The notes below the pieces were generated by a model. That model saw only the letters and a program-made list of their open reading frames with translations. It was not told the DNA's origin and did no database searches. DNA of 64,000 bases from CAWINH01 sp963837425. Its GTDB lineage: Bacteria; Chloroflexota; Limnocylindria; QHBO01. Below are positions 57,468-64,000 of this stretch, in pieces. Where the stretch lies: NCBI GenBank assembly GCA_963837425.1, contig CAWINH010000015.1, positions 1 to 64,000 on the forward strand, in the 5' to 3' direction. Each line of letters starts with the position of its first letter. The stretch's first letter is position 1. A program made the translations under genes and the position numbers.

Positions 57468-57473
57468 ATGGTA
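57468..57473 (-). promoter_or_regulatory. Leaderless -10 of tyrS
   Basis: On the minus strand TACCAT (57473-57468) is followed by CCGCCC (6 nt) and ATG 57461. Confidence 0.5.
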
Positions 57474-57511
57474 CCCGCCAGGCGTGGCCGGCGGCGACTC
57501 CGCCCGGCGCG

Positions 57512-57520
57512 TGCTACAGT
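57512..57520 (+). promoter_or_regulatory. Extended -10 of PBP gene
   Basis: TGCTACAGT (TGn plus TACAGT) ends 9 nt before ATG 57530, giving a leader of about three nucleotides. Confidence 0.45.
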
Positions 57521-57529
57521 CGGCGCTCC

Positions 57530-60298
57530 ATGGCCCGAACGTCGCCGCCTCGGCGCGGCCCCGCAGCCCGCGTGCGCGGCCGATCCGGTCCCCCCGCCGC
57601 GCTGCTGCCGGCGATCATCCTCGGTGGGGCGGCCGCCCTGGCGCTGGCGCTGTTCGTGGGCGTGCTCGGCGTCTTCGGCTCGTACACGACCGGGCTTGCC
57701 GATCCGGCCAGCCTCGCCGACTTCACGCTCAGCGAGGGTTCGAAGATCGTCTCGGCCGACGGCGTGGAGCTCGCCACGTTCGCTGCCGAGCAGCGACAGG
57801 TCATCCCCTATGACCAGATTCCACAGCTGCTCGTCGACGCCCAGGTGGCCGCCGAGGATCAGACGTTCTGGACGAACCCGTGCATCGACTTCAGGGGCAT
57901 TCTGCGCGCCGCGATCCAGAACCTCGAGGCGGATCGCAAGGTCTCCGGGGCCTCCACGATCTGCCAGCAGCTGGTGCGTGCCAGGCTGCTCGACGCGGGG
58001 CTCATGGCAGACCCCTCGCGCATCGTCGAGCGCAAGATCAAGGAGGCGATCCTCGCACTCCGCGTCGGCAAGTACTACACGGGACAGGCCGGCAAGGAAC
58101 AGCTGCTCGCGATGTACATGAACCAGATCTACTACGGGAACCAGGCGTACGGGATCTGGGCGGCGGCGCACGCGTACTTCGGGAAGGACATCACCTCACA
58201 GGCGCCCGGGGATCAACTGACGATCGGTGAGGCCGCCATGCTCGTAGGGTTGGTCCGGGCGCCTTCCGCGCTCGATCCGACGAACGAGGCCATCGAGGAG
58301 ACCGATGCCAGCGGCAACCCGATCCTCGTCGTCCCGGCTACCGCCGGGGCCAAGCGCGTGCAGGGCTTCGTCCTGGCGAACATGGTCGAATCGGGGTACA
58401 TCACCCAGGCGCAGGCGGACGCGGCCGCCGCAGAGACGATTGAGCTGGCGCCGCAGCACGCGCAGCAGTACAAGGCTCCCCACTTCGTGTACGCCACCCG
58501 CCGGGAGGCGGCTTCGTTGTTGGGCGGCGAGGACCTGCTGGCGACCGGCGGGCTCACGATCACCACGACGCTCGACTACAACGGCTACCAGCTGAGCGCC
58601 GAGAAATGGGCGGCGATCGGGTACGACATGGACCGCCTGAGCGATGACGAGCTGATCGCGAAGTACGGCGAGGCCGCATTCAACACCTGGATCAAGAAGC
58701 TCCGCGGCCACAACATCAACAACGACGCCCTGGTCACGCTGAACTATCGGACCGGGGCGGTCCTCGCCTACGTCGGCTCGGCGAACTACTACGGGGAGGC
58801 GACGCCCGCTCACCAGCCCGCCTTCGACGTCGTCGGCCAGGCATATCGACAGTCGGGCTCCGCGTTCAAGCCGATTACCTACGTGACCGGCTTCGAGCGC
58901 GGGGTGCTGACGCCGGCCACGCTGTTCATGGATGTCGAGGGCGACGTCGCGGAAGGCTACACGGTGCCCGACGCGGACCACGGGCAGCGCGGCCCGGTCC
59001 TCGTGCGCGACGCGCTGAAGTACTCGCTGAACATCCCGGCGGCCAAGGCGCAGCAGCTCGCCGGAACCCAGAACGTCGTCGACATGGCGGTGGCGATGGG
59101 CCTGAAGTGGGACCCGGCGCAGGCCAACTCGGTGGCGGTCCCGTCGCTGACGCTCGGCACGATCGGGATCCACCAGCTCGACCTCGCAGGGGCCTACGGT
59201 GTCATCGCCGATGGGGGGATCCGGGCGGAGCCGTACCTCATCGAGCGGATCACCGACCGCAATGGGAACGTCATCTACGACCACTCGACCGATGCACCCC
59301 AGCCGCAGCGGGTGCTCTCCGAGCAGTCCACCTACCTAGTCACGAATATCCTCGCCGACAACACCGACCCGGTGAGGAACGGGATCTGGGGGCCACGCTT
59401 CCAGCTGAAGACGGCCGACGGCCGCCGACCGGCAACCCTGAAGACCGGCACAACGAACGACTTTCGTGATCTCCAGGCGTTCGGCTACCTGGCCGCGGAT
59501 CCGGATCCGTCGATCTCCGAGGGGGCGATCGTCACCGGGGTCTGGGTCGGCAACAGCGACTTCTCCCCAACCGACGGCATCTTCGCCGTCGACGGCCCGA
59601 CCTGGATCTGGCACGACTACATGGCCGAGGTGACCGAGAAGAACGCGTTGCCGGTCCGTGACTTCACGCGACCCGACGGCATCGTCGACGTCAAGGTGGA
59701 TGCCATCAGTGGCATGCTTCCCGGTCCGGACACGACGGCGACCGTGACCGAGGTCTTCGACGCGTCGAACCAGCCGACTCGCACCGACACCCTCCACCGC
59801 CAGCTCCGGATCGAGGCCGCGACCGGGAAGATCTGGCAGCCCGGGTGCGGGGACTTCGTGCTCGCCTCGCCGAGTGGCAGCCCGAGGGCGAGCCCCGCCG
59901 GCAGCCCGGCGGAGAGCGCTGCACCAGCGCCTGCGGTGCCCGATGAACGCGTCTACCTGGATCTGACCTCGGTGGAGGCCGACCATCCGGCGTGGCTGGC
60001 CGCCAACCTGGCGTGGATCAATCGCTGGCAGGGCGACGAAAAGTCGCTCCGCCGCTCGCCGGCGCCGCCGCTCGGCGCCCCGCTGGCCCCAACCGAGACC
60101 TGCACGCCCGGCGAGATCCCGACCTCGACCCCCAGCCCGTCGCCGTCGCCCTCTCCGTCTCCCACCCCGGAGCCGAGCGCCACGCCGGAGTCGACACCCA
60201 CGCCGACCCCGCAGCTTTCGGTCGGGCCATCGCCGACGCCGCCCGCCTCCCCATCGCCGACGCCGACGGCGTCGGGCTCGTCGCCGCCGCCCGCCTAG
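57530..60298 (+). CDS. Class A penicillin-binding protein
   Basis: A bifunctional peptidoglycan glycosyltransferase/transpeptidase of 922 residues. It has a short basic cytosolic start, one membrane helix (about 23-48), a GT51 domain with VAAEDQTFW and STICQQL, and a transpeptidase domain with SGSAFKP (SxxK), SLN (SxN) and LKTGTT (KTG). The C-terminal 60 or so residues are Pro/Ser/Thr-rich (repeats of SPSP, TPTP). There are four cysteines, all outside the membrane: in NPCID, STICQQ, QPGCGDF and TETCTPG. It is divergent from tyrS and convergent with mutS2, overlapping the latter by CTAG. Confidence 0.92.
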   Translation: MARTSPPRRGPAARVRGRSGPPAALLPAIILGGAAALALALFVGVLGVFGSYTTGLADPASLADFTLSEGSKIVSADGVELATFAAEQRQVIPYDQIPQLLVDAQVAAEDQTFWTNPCIDFRGILRAAIQNLEADRKVSGASTICQQLVRARLLDAGLMADPSRIVERKIKEAILALRVGKYYTGQAGKEQLLAMYMNQIYYGNQAYGIWAAAHAYFGKDITSQAPGDQLTIGEAAMLVGLVRAPSALDPTNEAIEETDASGNPILVVPATAGAKRVQGFVLANMVESGYITQAQADAAAAETIELAPQHAQQYKAPHFVYATRREAASLLGGEDLLATGGLTITTTLDYNGYQLSAEKWAAIGYDMDRLSDDELIAKYGEAAFNTWIKKLRGHNINNDALVTLNYRTGAVLAYVGSANYYGEATPAHQPAFDVVGQAYRQSGSAFKPITYVTGFERGVLTPATLFMDVEGDVAEGYTVPDADHGQRGPVLVRDALKYSLNIPAAKAQQLAGTQNVVDMAVAMGLKWDPAQANSVAVPSLTLGTIGIHQLDLAGAYGVIADGGIRAEPYLIERITDRNGNVIYDHSTDAPQPQRVLSEQSTYLVTNILADNTDPVRNGIWGPRFQLKTADGRRPATLKTGTTNDFRDLQAFGYLAADPDPSISEGAIVTGVWVGNSDFSPTDGIFAVDGPTWIWHDYMAEVTEKNALPVRDFTRPDGIVDVKVDAISGMLPGPDTTATVTEVFDASNQPTRTDTLHRQLRIEAATGKIWQPGCGDFVLASPSGSPRASPAGSPAESAAPAPAVPDERVYLDLTSVEADHPAWLAANLAWINRWQGDEKSLRRSPAPPLGAPLAPTETCTPGEIPTSTPSPSPSPSPSPTPEPSATPESTPTPTPQLSVGPSPTPPASPSPTPTASGSSPPPA

Positions 60299-62712
60299 AA
60301 CTCGGCGATCGTCGCCCCGTCACCGCCCTCGTCGCGACGCCCGGGCCGGCTGCCCCGTACATGGGGATGCTGCGCGAGCCACTCGCGGACGGCGCGCCGC
60401 AGCGCACCGGTCCCGATCCCATGCACGATCCGCACCTCGTCGAGCCCGGCAAGAAGGGCTTCGTCGACGTATCCGGACAGGCGCTCGAGCGCCGCCTCGA
60501 CGCGCTCCCCGTGGAGGTCGATACTCGGTGCCACCCGCCCCGCCGCGCGGCGCCGGAGTTCCTCCGCGCCGTGGTCCCGCTCCGCGGGGCCGGCCAACGG
60601 CTCTGGCACGACATCCACGTCGTCGGACGGCACGACGATGCGAGGCCCATCGCCCTCGAGCGTGACGCGCCCGGTTCGCCCGCTCACGTCGACGATGCGG
60701 CCGATGCTGCCCAGCGTTCGGCTCTTGCCCCACAGGCCCACCCGCGGCTGCGGCGACTCGGGCGATGGGACGGTCTCGATCTCGTCGTGCGCTCCGGCCG
60801 CCCCCAGCTCGCCGCGCAGGCGCTCGACCCGGGTCGCGAGCTCGTCGAGCGGGGCTGACCCGGATGTGCGACCCGCAGCGAACCGCAGGTTCTGCCGCCG
60901 CACCAGCTCGCGCCGCACGTCGGCGACCTCCCTCTCGGCCCGGGCCAGGAGGTTCTCCGCCGCACGCCGGGCATCGGCGAGTATCTCGGCCGCCTCCCGT
61001 CGTGCGCGGCTCACGCCACTGCGCGCGAGGTCCCGTTCCTGCCCAGCCGCGCGGCGCTCCCGTTCCGCATCGGCCAGTGCGATCGCCCGGTCCTCGTCGG
61101 CGCGGGCGATCGAGGCCAGTGTCTCCTCCATCGAGAGGTGCTCGCTGGCCAGCCGCGAGCGGGCATCGGCGATGATGTCGGCGGGAAGCCCCAGGCGCTC
61201 GGCGATCGCGAACGCCTGCGACTTGCCCGGCAGGCCGATCTCGAGCCGGTACGTCGGGCGCAGTGTGCGCACGTCGAATGCGACGCTCGCGTTGCTGATG
61301 AGCGCGTGACTCTGCGCGAAGGCCTTCAGCTCGGCGTAGTGGGTGGTCGCCGCCACGGTTGCGCCGGCGGCGAGGAGACGCTCGAGAATCCCCATCGCGA
61401 GCGCCGATCCCTCGGTGGGGTCGGTGCCGGCGCCGATCTCATCGAGCAGGACGAGGGATTCGGCGTCCGCAGCACTCACGAAGCGGACGACGTTGCGGAG
61501 GTGGCTTGAGAACGTCGAGAGCGACTGGGCAATGCTCTGCTCATCCCCGATGTCGGCCATCACGCGTCTGAAGATCGGCAGGCGGGCGCCGGCCGCCGCC
61601 GGGACGCGGAGCCCCGCCTGGTGCATGAGGGCCAGCAGGCCGAGGGTCTTCAGGCTGACCGTCTTGCCGCCGGTGTTCGGGCCGGTGATCACCAGCGCCC
61701 GGTATCCGAAGCGCTCCCCGATGCGCAGGTCGATTGGGACGGCCCCCGGACCGAGCAGGGGGTGGCGGGCCGAGAGGAGCTCCGTGGCATCGTCCGTCAG
61801 GTCGGGTTGGACCGCGTCCATCTGCGCGGCCAGGCGGGCGCGGGCCATCCAGAGGTCGGCGGTGGCCACGGCCTGCAGCGAGTCCTCGAGTGCCGAAGCG
61901 CGCGTCTCCACTTCCCGGGAAAGCCCGTCGAGAATCCGCTCGACCTCACGCTGCTCAGCGAGGGTCGCTTCGGTCCACGTGTTGTTCAGCTCGACGACTG
62001 ACAGCGGCTCGATGAAGAGCGTCGCGCCCGACGCGCTCTGGTCGTGGACGATTCCCTTCAGGCGTCCCTTCGCCTCCGCGCGGATCGGGATGACGTAGCG
62101 GCCGGCGCGAACGGTGACGATCGGCTCGCCGATGATGCCGGCCACGTCGCTCGAGCGCAGCATGGCATTGAGCCGCTCGCGCACGCGGTCCTGGGCGGTT
62201 CGCAACCGCCTGCGAATCGAGGCCAGCTCGGCGGAGGCGGTGTCGAGGACCTCTCCCGCATCGTCAACGCTGCGGCGGATCCGCGCCTGCAGCTCCTCCG
62301 CGGGGTCGAGCGCGTCCCGTACCTCGGCAAAATGGCGGCCACGCCAGGTGCTGAGGCGAGACGCGAAGAGGCCGGTGGCGTGGCAGGTCTCCGCCACGTC
62401 GAGCAGCTCCTGCGCCGTCAGCCGACCCCCGCGCTCGGCCCGTTGGAGTGCGGGCCGGATGTCGCGCACCCCGCCAACAGTTGTCTGTGCCTGGTCTGCA
62501 AGGAGGCGGACCGCCTCGTCGGTCTGCTCGTGGAGGACTCCGACGTGCGCGGCGTCGCTGAGCGGCAGCGTCGCCTCCGCGAGCTCCCGCGACGGCGCAA
62601 AGGCGGTGAGGGCCGCGAGCCCTTCGACGATCGCCGAGAACTCGAGTGCGCGGAGCGTCGCGGGGCCGGCCGCTCCGCCCGGGGCGGGATCAGCCGCCGG
62701 ATCCGCGGTCAT
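60295..62712 (-). CDS. mutS2: MutS2 ATPase/endonuclease
   Basis: MutS2 is a MutS paralog that suppresses recombination and, in some species, acts on stalled collided ribosomes. The 805-residue protein has MutS core and lever segments, Walker A GPNTGGKT (about 343-350), LVLLDEIGAGTDPTEG (Walker B), a coiled coil (about 510-600), a KOW-like part, and a C-terminal Smr nuclease domain (SIDLHGERVEAAL, IVHGIGTGALRRAV). It overlaps the 3-methyladenine glycosylase gene by 23 nt at its 5' end. Last gene of cvpA-mpg-mutS2. Confidence 0.94.
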   Translation of the reverse strand: MTADPAADPAPGGAAGPATLRALEFSAIVEGLAALTAFAPSRELAEATLPLSDAAHVGVLHEQTDEAVRLLADQAQTTVGGVRDIRPALQRAERGGRLTAQELLDVAETCHATGLFASRLSTWRGRHFAEVRDALDPAEELQARIRRSVDDAGEVLDTASAELASIRRRLRTAQDRVRERLNAMLRSSDVAGIIGEPIVTVRAGRYVIPIRAEAKGRLKGIVHDQSASGATLFIEPLSVVELNNTWTEATLAEQREVERILDGLSREVETRASALEDSLQAVATADLWMARARLAAQMDAVQPDLTDDATELLSARHPLLGPGAVPIDLRIGERFGYRALVITGPNTGGKTVSLKTLGLLALMHQAGLRVPAAAGARLPIFRRVMADIGDEQSIAQSLSTFSSHLRNVVRFVSAADAESLVLLDEIGAGTDPTEGSALAMGILERLLAAGATVAATTHYAELKAFAQSHALISNASVAFDVRTLRPTYRLEIGLPGKSQAFAIAERLGLPADIIADARSRLASEHLSMEETLASIARADEDRAIALADAERERRAAGQERDLARSGVSRARREAAEILADARRAAENLLARAEREVADVRRELVRRQNLRFAAGRTSGSAPLDELATRVERLRGELGAAGAHDEIETVPSPESPQPRVGLWGKSRTLGSIGRIVDVSGRTGRVTLEGDGPRIVVPSDDVDVVPEPLAGPAERDHGAEELRRRAAGRVAPSIDLHGERVEAALERLSGYVDEALLAGLDEVRIVHGIGTGALRRAVREWLAQHPHVRGSRPGRRDEGGDGATIAEF

Positions 62713-63322
62713 CGTCGATCAGGAAGCGCAACGGAGCGGCTGCCCATGCTCCCGCGTACGCGACGCCGATGCGCGGCGTGCGCCGGATCCGCGTAGGCCG
62801 GACCCCGCCGGCAAGGCGGACAGGACCGTGCAGGAGGTCGGCCCCGTTCAGCGACCGATCGATGCCGAACGCAGCGCCGAGGTTTCCCGGGCCGGAGGCC
62901 AGTCGGTCACGTGGGACGCCGCCCCGACGACGCTGGGCGAGCTCGCTGCCGATGGAGATCGTCGCCGCGCGGAGCAGTACCGCCTCCGGCTTGCTGCCCG
63001 GGCCGCACACGACATTCGCGCACTCGTGCAGTCCATAGACGAGGTAGACGTAGAGGCGGCCCGGCGCCCCGAACATCACGGCGTTCCGAGGCGTGCGGCC
63101 CCTCGCGCTGTGCGCGGCCAGATCCTCGGGACCCTGGTAGGCCTCGACCTCGACGATCGTGCCGGCGACGCGGCCCGCGGGGTGATCGCGGATCAGCCAG
63201 GCACCGAGCAGGTCCGGGGCGACCTCGACGGACGGTCGATCGAACCACGCCGCGTCCTCGATGTAGGGCCCGATCGCAACAGGCGTCGCTGCCGTGTCCG
63301 GCGCCGGCGCCGGCCGGCTCAT
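62690..63322 (-). CDS. mpg: 3-methyladenine DNA glycosylase (AAG/MPG type)
   Basis: Excises alkylated purines in base excision repair. The 210-residue AAG-fold enzyme has APDLLGAWLI, IVEVEAYQGPEDLAAH (with the catalytic-site Glu), FGAPGRLYVYLVYGLHECANVV, and VLLRAA. ATG 63322 overlaps the cvpA stop by ATGA. The gene overlaps the start of mutS2, so the three are co-transcribed. Together with the uracil-DNA glycosylase at 9.6 kb it is the second DNA glycosylase in the window. Confidence 0.93.
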   Translation of the reverse strand: MSRPAPAPDTAATPVAIGPYIEDAAWFDRPSVEVAPDLLGAWLIRDHPAGRVAGTIVEVEAYQGPEDLAAHSARGRTPRNAVMFGAPGRLYVYLVYGLHECANVVCGPGSKPEAVLLRAATISIGSELAQRRRGGVPRDRLASGPGNLGAAFGIDRSLNGADLLHGPVRLAGGVRPTRIRRTPRIGVAYAGAWAAAPLRFLIDDDRGSGG

Positions 63323-63888
63323 GGCGTGGTCAGGAGGTCAGAGATGCTGTGCGGGACCAGCGGTCGCGCAACGAACCCGAACGTCGGAATCAGCGTGTTC
63401 CGGAAGAAGTCGACCAGCACCGAGTCGTTCATCGCGGTATAGAAGCCGTGGAGGAAGCCGGAGTCGGCGATTGCCGAGTCGGATGCGGTCTTGAAGAAGC
63501 TGTCCATGACGACGAGCAGGAAGACGATCGAGAGCGCGGCGAACAGGAGTCCCACCACAGCGCCGCCGAGCTCATCGAGCTGGCGTGCGATCGGCAACCG
63601 GGTGCGCTTGTAGAAGGTTCGCACCAGGAACCACCCGCTTATGACCAGGCCCACGAACAGCACCAGGAACACGATCTGCTCCCGGAGATCCGGGTTGAAA
63701 GCGTGCCAGAAGCCGAGTACTGCGAACAGCGGGCCCTCGAGCTGGCTGGCGATGACGAAGGCCACGACCACGACGACCGCGTTCAGTGCGTAGCGAACCA
63801 GGCCCTGGGTGAATCCTGCGAAGACGCCGCCTGCCAGCAGCAGAACGATGAACAGGTCGATCGGTTTCAGGCTGGAGAGGAACTCCAT
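63319..63888 (-). CDS. cvpA: CvpA family membrane protein
   Basis: A 189-residue CvpA-family protein with four membrane helices (about 10-27, 31-52, 72-93, and 108-130) including GGVFAGFTQGLVRYALN at the family GxxxG region. The family was named for colicin V production but its general role is unsettled. ATG 63888 has GAGGAG upstream and is preferred over an upstream in-frame ATG, as the extra residues look non-homologous. It heads cvpA-mpg-mutS2; cvpA next to mutS2 is frequent in other bacteria. Confidence 0.88.
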   Translation of the reverse strand: MEFLSSLKPIDLFIVLLLAGGVFAGFTQGLVRYALNAVVVVVAFVIASQLEGPLFAVLGFWHAFNPDLREQIVFLVLFVGLVISGWFLVRTFYKRTRLPIARQLDELGGAVVGLLFAALSIVFLLVVMDSFFKTASDSAIADSGFLHGFYTAMNDSVLVDFFRNTLIPTFGFVARPLVPHSISDLLTTP

Positions 63889-63924
63889 TCGTACATCTCC
63901 TCGACAACAGGGGCAGCGGCGGGC

Positions 63925-63933
63925 AGCGTAGCA
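63925..63933 (-). promoter_or_regulatory. Extended -10 of cvpA operon
   Basis: On the minus strand TGCTACGCT (63933-63925; TGn plus TACGCT) lies 36 nt before ATG 63888, giving a leader with GAGGAG. Nothing else is recognisable from 63934 to 64000. Confidence 0.45.
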
Positions 63934-64000
63934 GCCCGCCTCGGCTGCAGACAAGGTGATCCGGGTTGCTCCACGTCAGCGGAACGTCGCACGCAGATGA

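Noticed and set aside
57462..57529. T-box riboswitch upstream of tyrS
   Set aside because: Only 68 bp separate tyrS from the divergent gene and a promoter hexamer is 6 bp from the start codon, leaving no leader.
60100..60298. PSPSP/TPTP stretch at the end of the PBP as a tandem DNA repeat
   Set aside because: It is low-complexity Pro/Ser/Thr coding sequence without a regular DNA repeat unit.

Overview
The window is a very GC-rich, gene-dense chromosomal segment of about 64 kb with no mobile elements, CRISPR arrays, rRNA or tRNA genes that I can see. Gene content points to a bacterium that degrades RNA with RNase J, RNase Y, PNPase and NrnA (no RNase E gene here). It also carries MutS2, RodZ, YebC, a DUF2905 protein next to ruvB, an LLM (F420-type) oxidoreductase and an EF-G-like GTPase. 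This mix fits the Chloroflexota best (possibly the Limnocylindria-like, high-GC part of the phylum), but the placement is an inference from gene content, not from a phylogeny.

Layout. 1-6436 (+): translation and RNA operon nusA-ylxR-infB-rbfA-nrnA-truB-ribF behind a promoter and a terminator-like leader. 6445-11981 (+): rpsO, an unusual pnp with an inserted DEDDh exonuclease domain, a family-4 uracil-DNA glycosylase and RNase J. 11984-18551 (+): ftsK, rodZ, yajQ, pncC, murC and a membrane protein. 18623-20721 (+): a pirin, then an arsenic pair arsR-arsM with its operator. 20748-24514: small membrane proteins, hflX and a GGDEF/EAL protein. 24541-27809 (-): rny-ymdB-miaA. 27974-30771 (-): small basic protein, recA, recX and an LLM oxidoreductase. 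30831-36693 (-): ruvB-DUF2905-azgA-queA-Ala-rich protein-tgt. 36691-51206: a purine-catabolism island. 51210-53513 (-): yebC, ruvC, ruvA and a CoA-binding protein. 53570-60298: a hypothetical gene, an EF-G-like GTPase, tyrS and a class A PBP. 60295-63888 (-): cvpA-mpg-mutS2.

The purine island encodes adenosine deaminase, a three-subunit xanthine dehydrogenase, uricase, 5-hydroxyisourate hydrolase, OHCU decarboxylase and an allantoinase/dihydropyrimidinase-family enzyme. A MocA-like cofactor nucleotidyltransferase (fused to DUF5946), an AzgA-type purine permease close by, and malate synthase A for possible glyoxylate use complete it. It separates yebC-ruvC-ruvA from ruvB-DUF2905-queA-tgt, genes that are commonly contiguous in other bacteria.

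Most distinctive: (1) PNPase carries a complete DEDDh 3'-5' exonuclease domain inserted between its two RNase PH cores. (2) Many genes without a Shine-Dalgarno have TANNNT exactly 6 (sometimes 7 or 9) bp before the start codon, the arrangement expected of leaderless mRNAs. (3) ribF and rodZ are each broken by an apparent -1 frameshift at a 7-base G or C run. (4) An allantoinase-family gene seems to start with CTG in a 4-nt CTGA overlap. All stretches without a gene are shorter than 300 bp; those with visible hairpins or promoters are listed.
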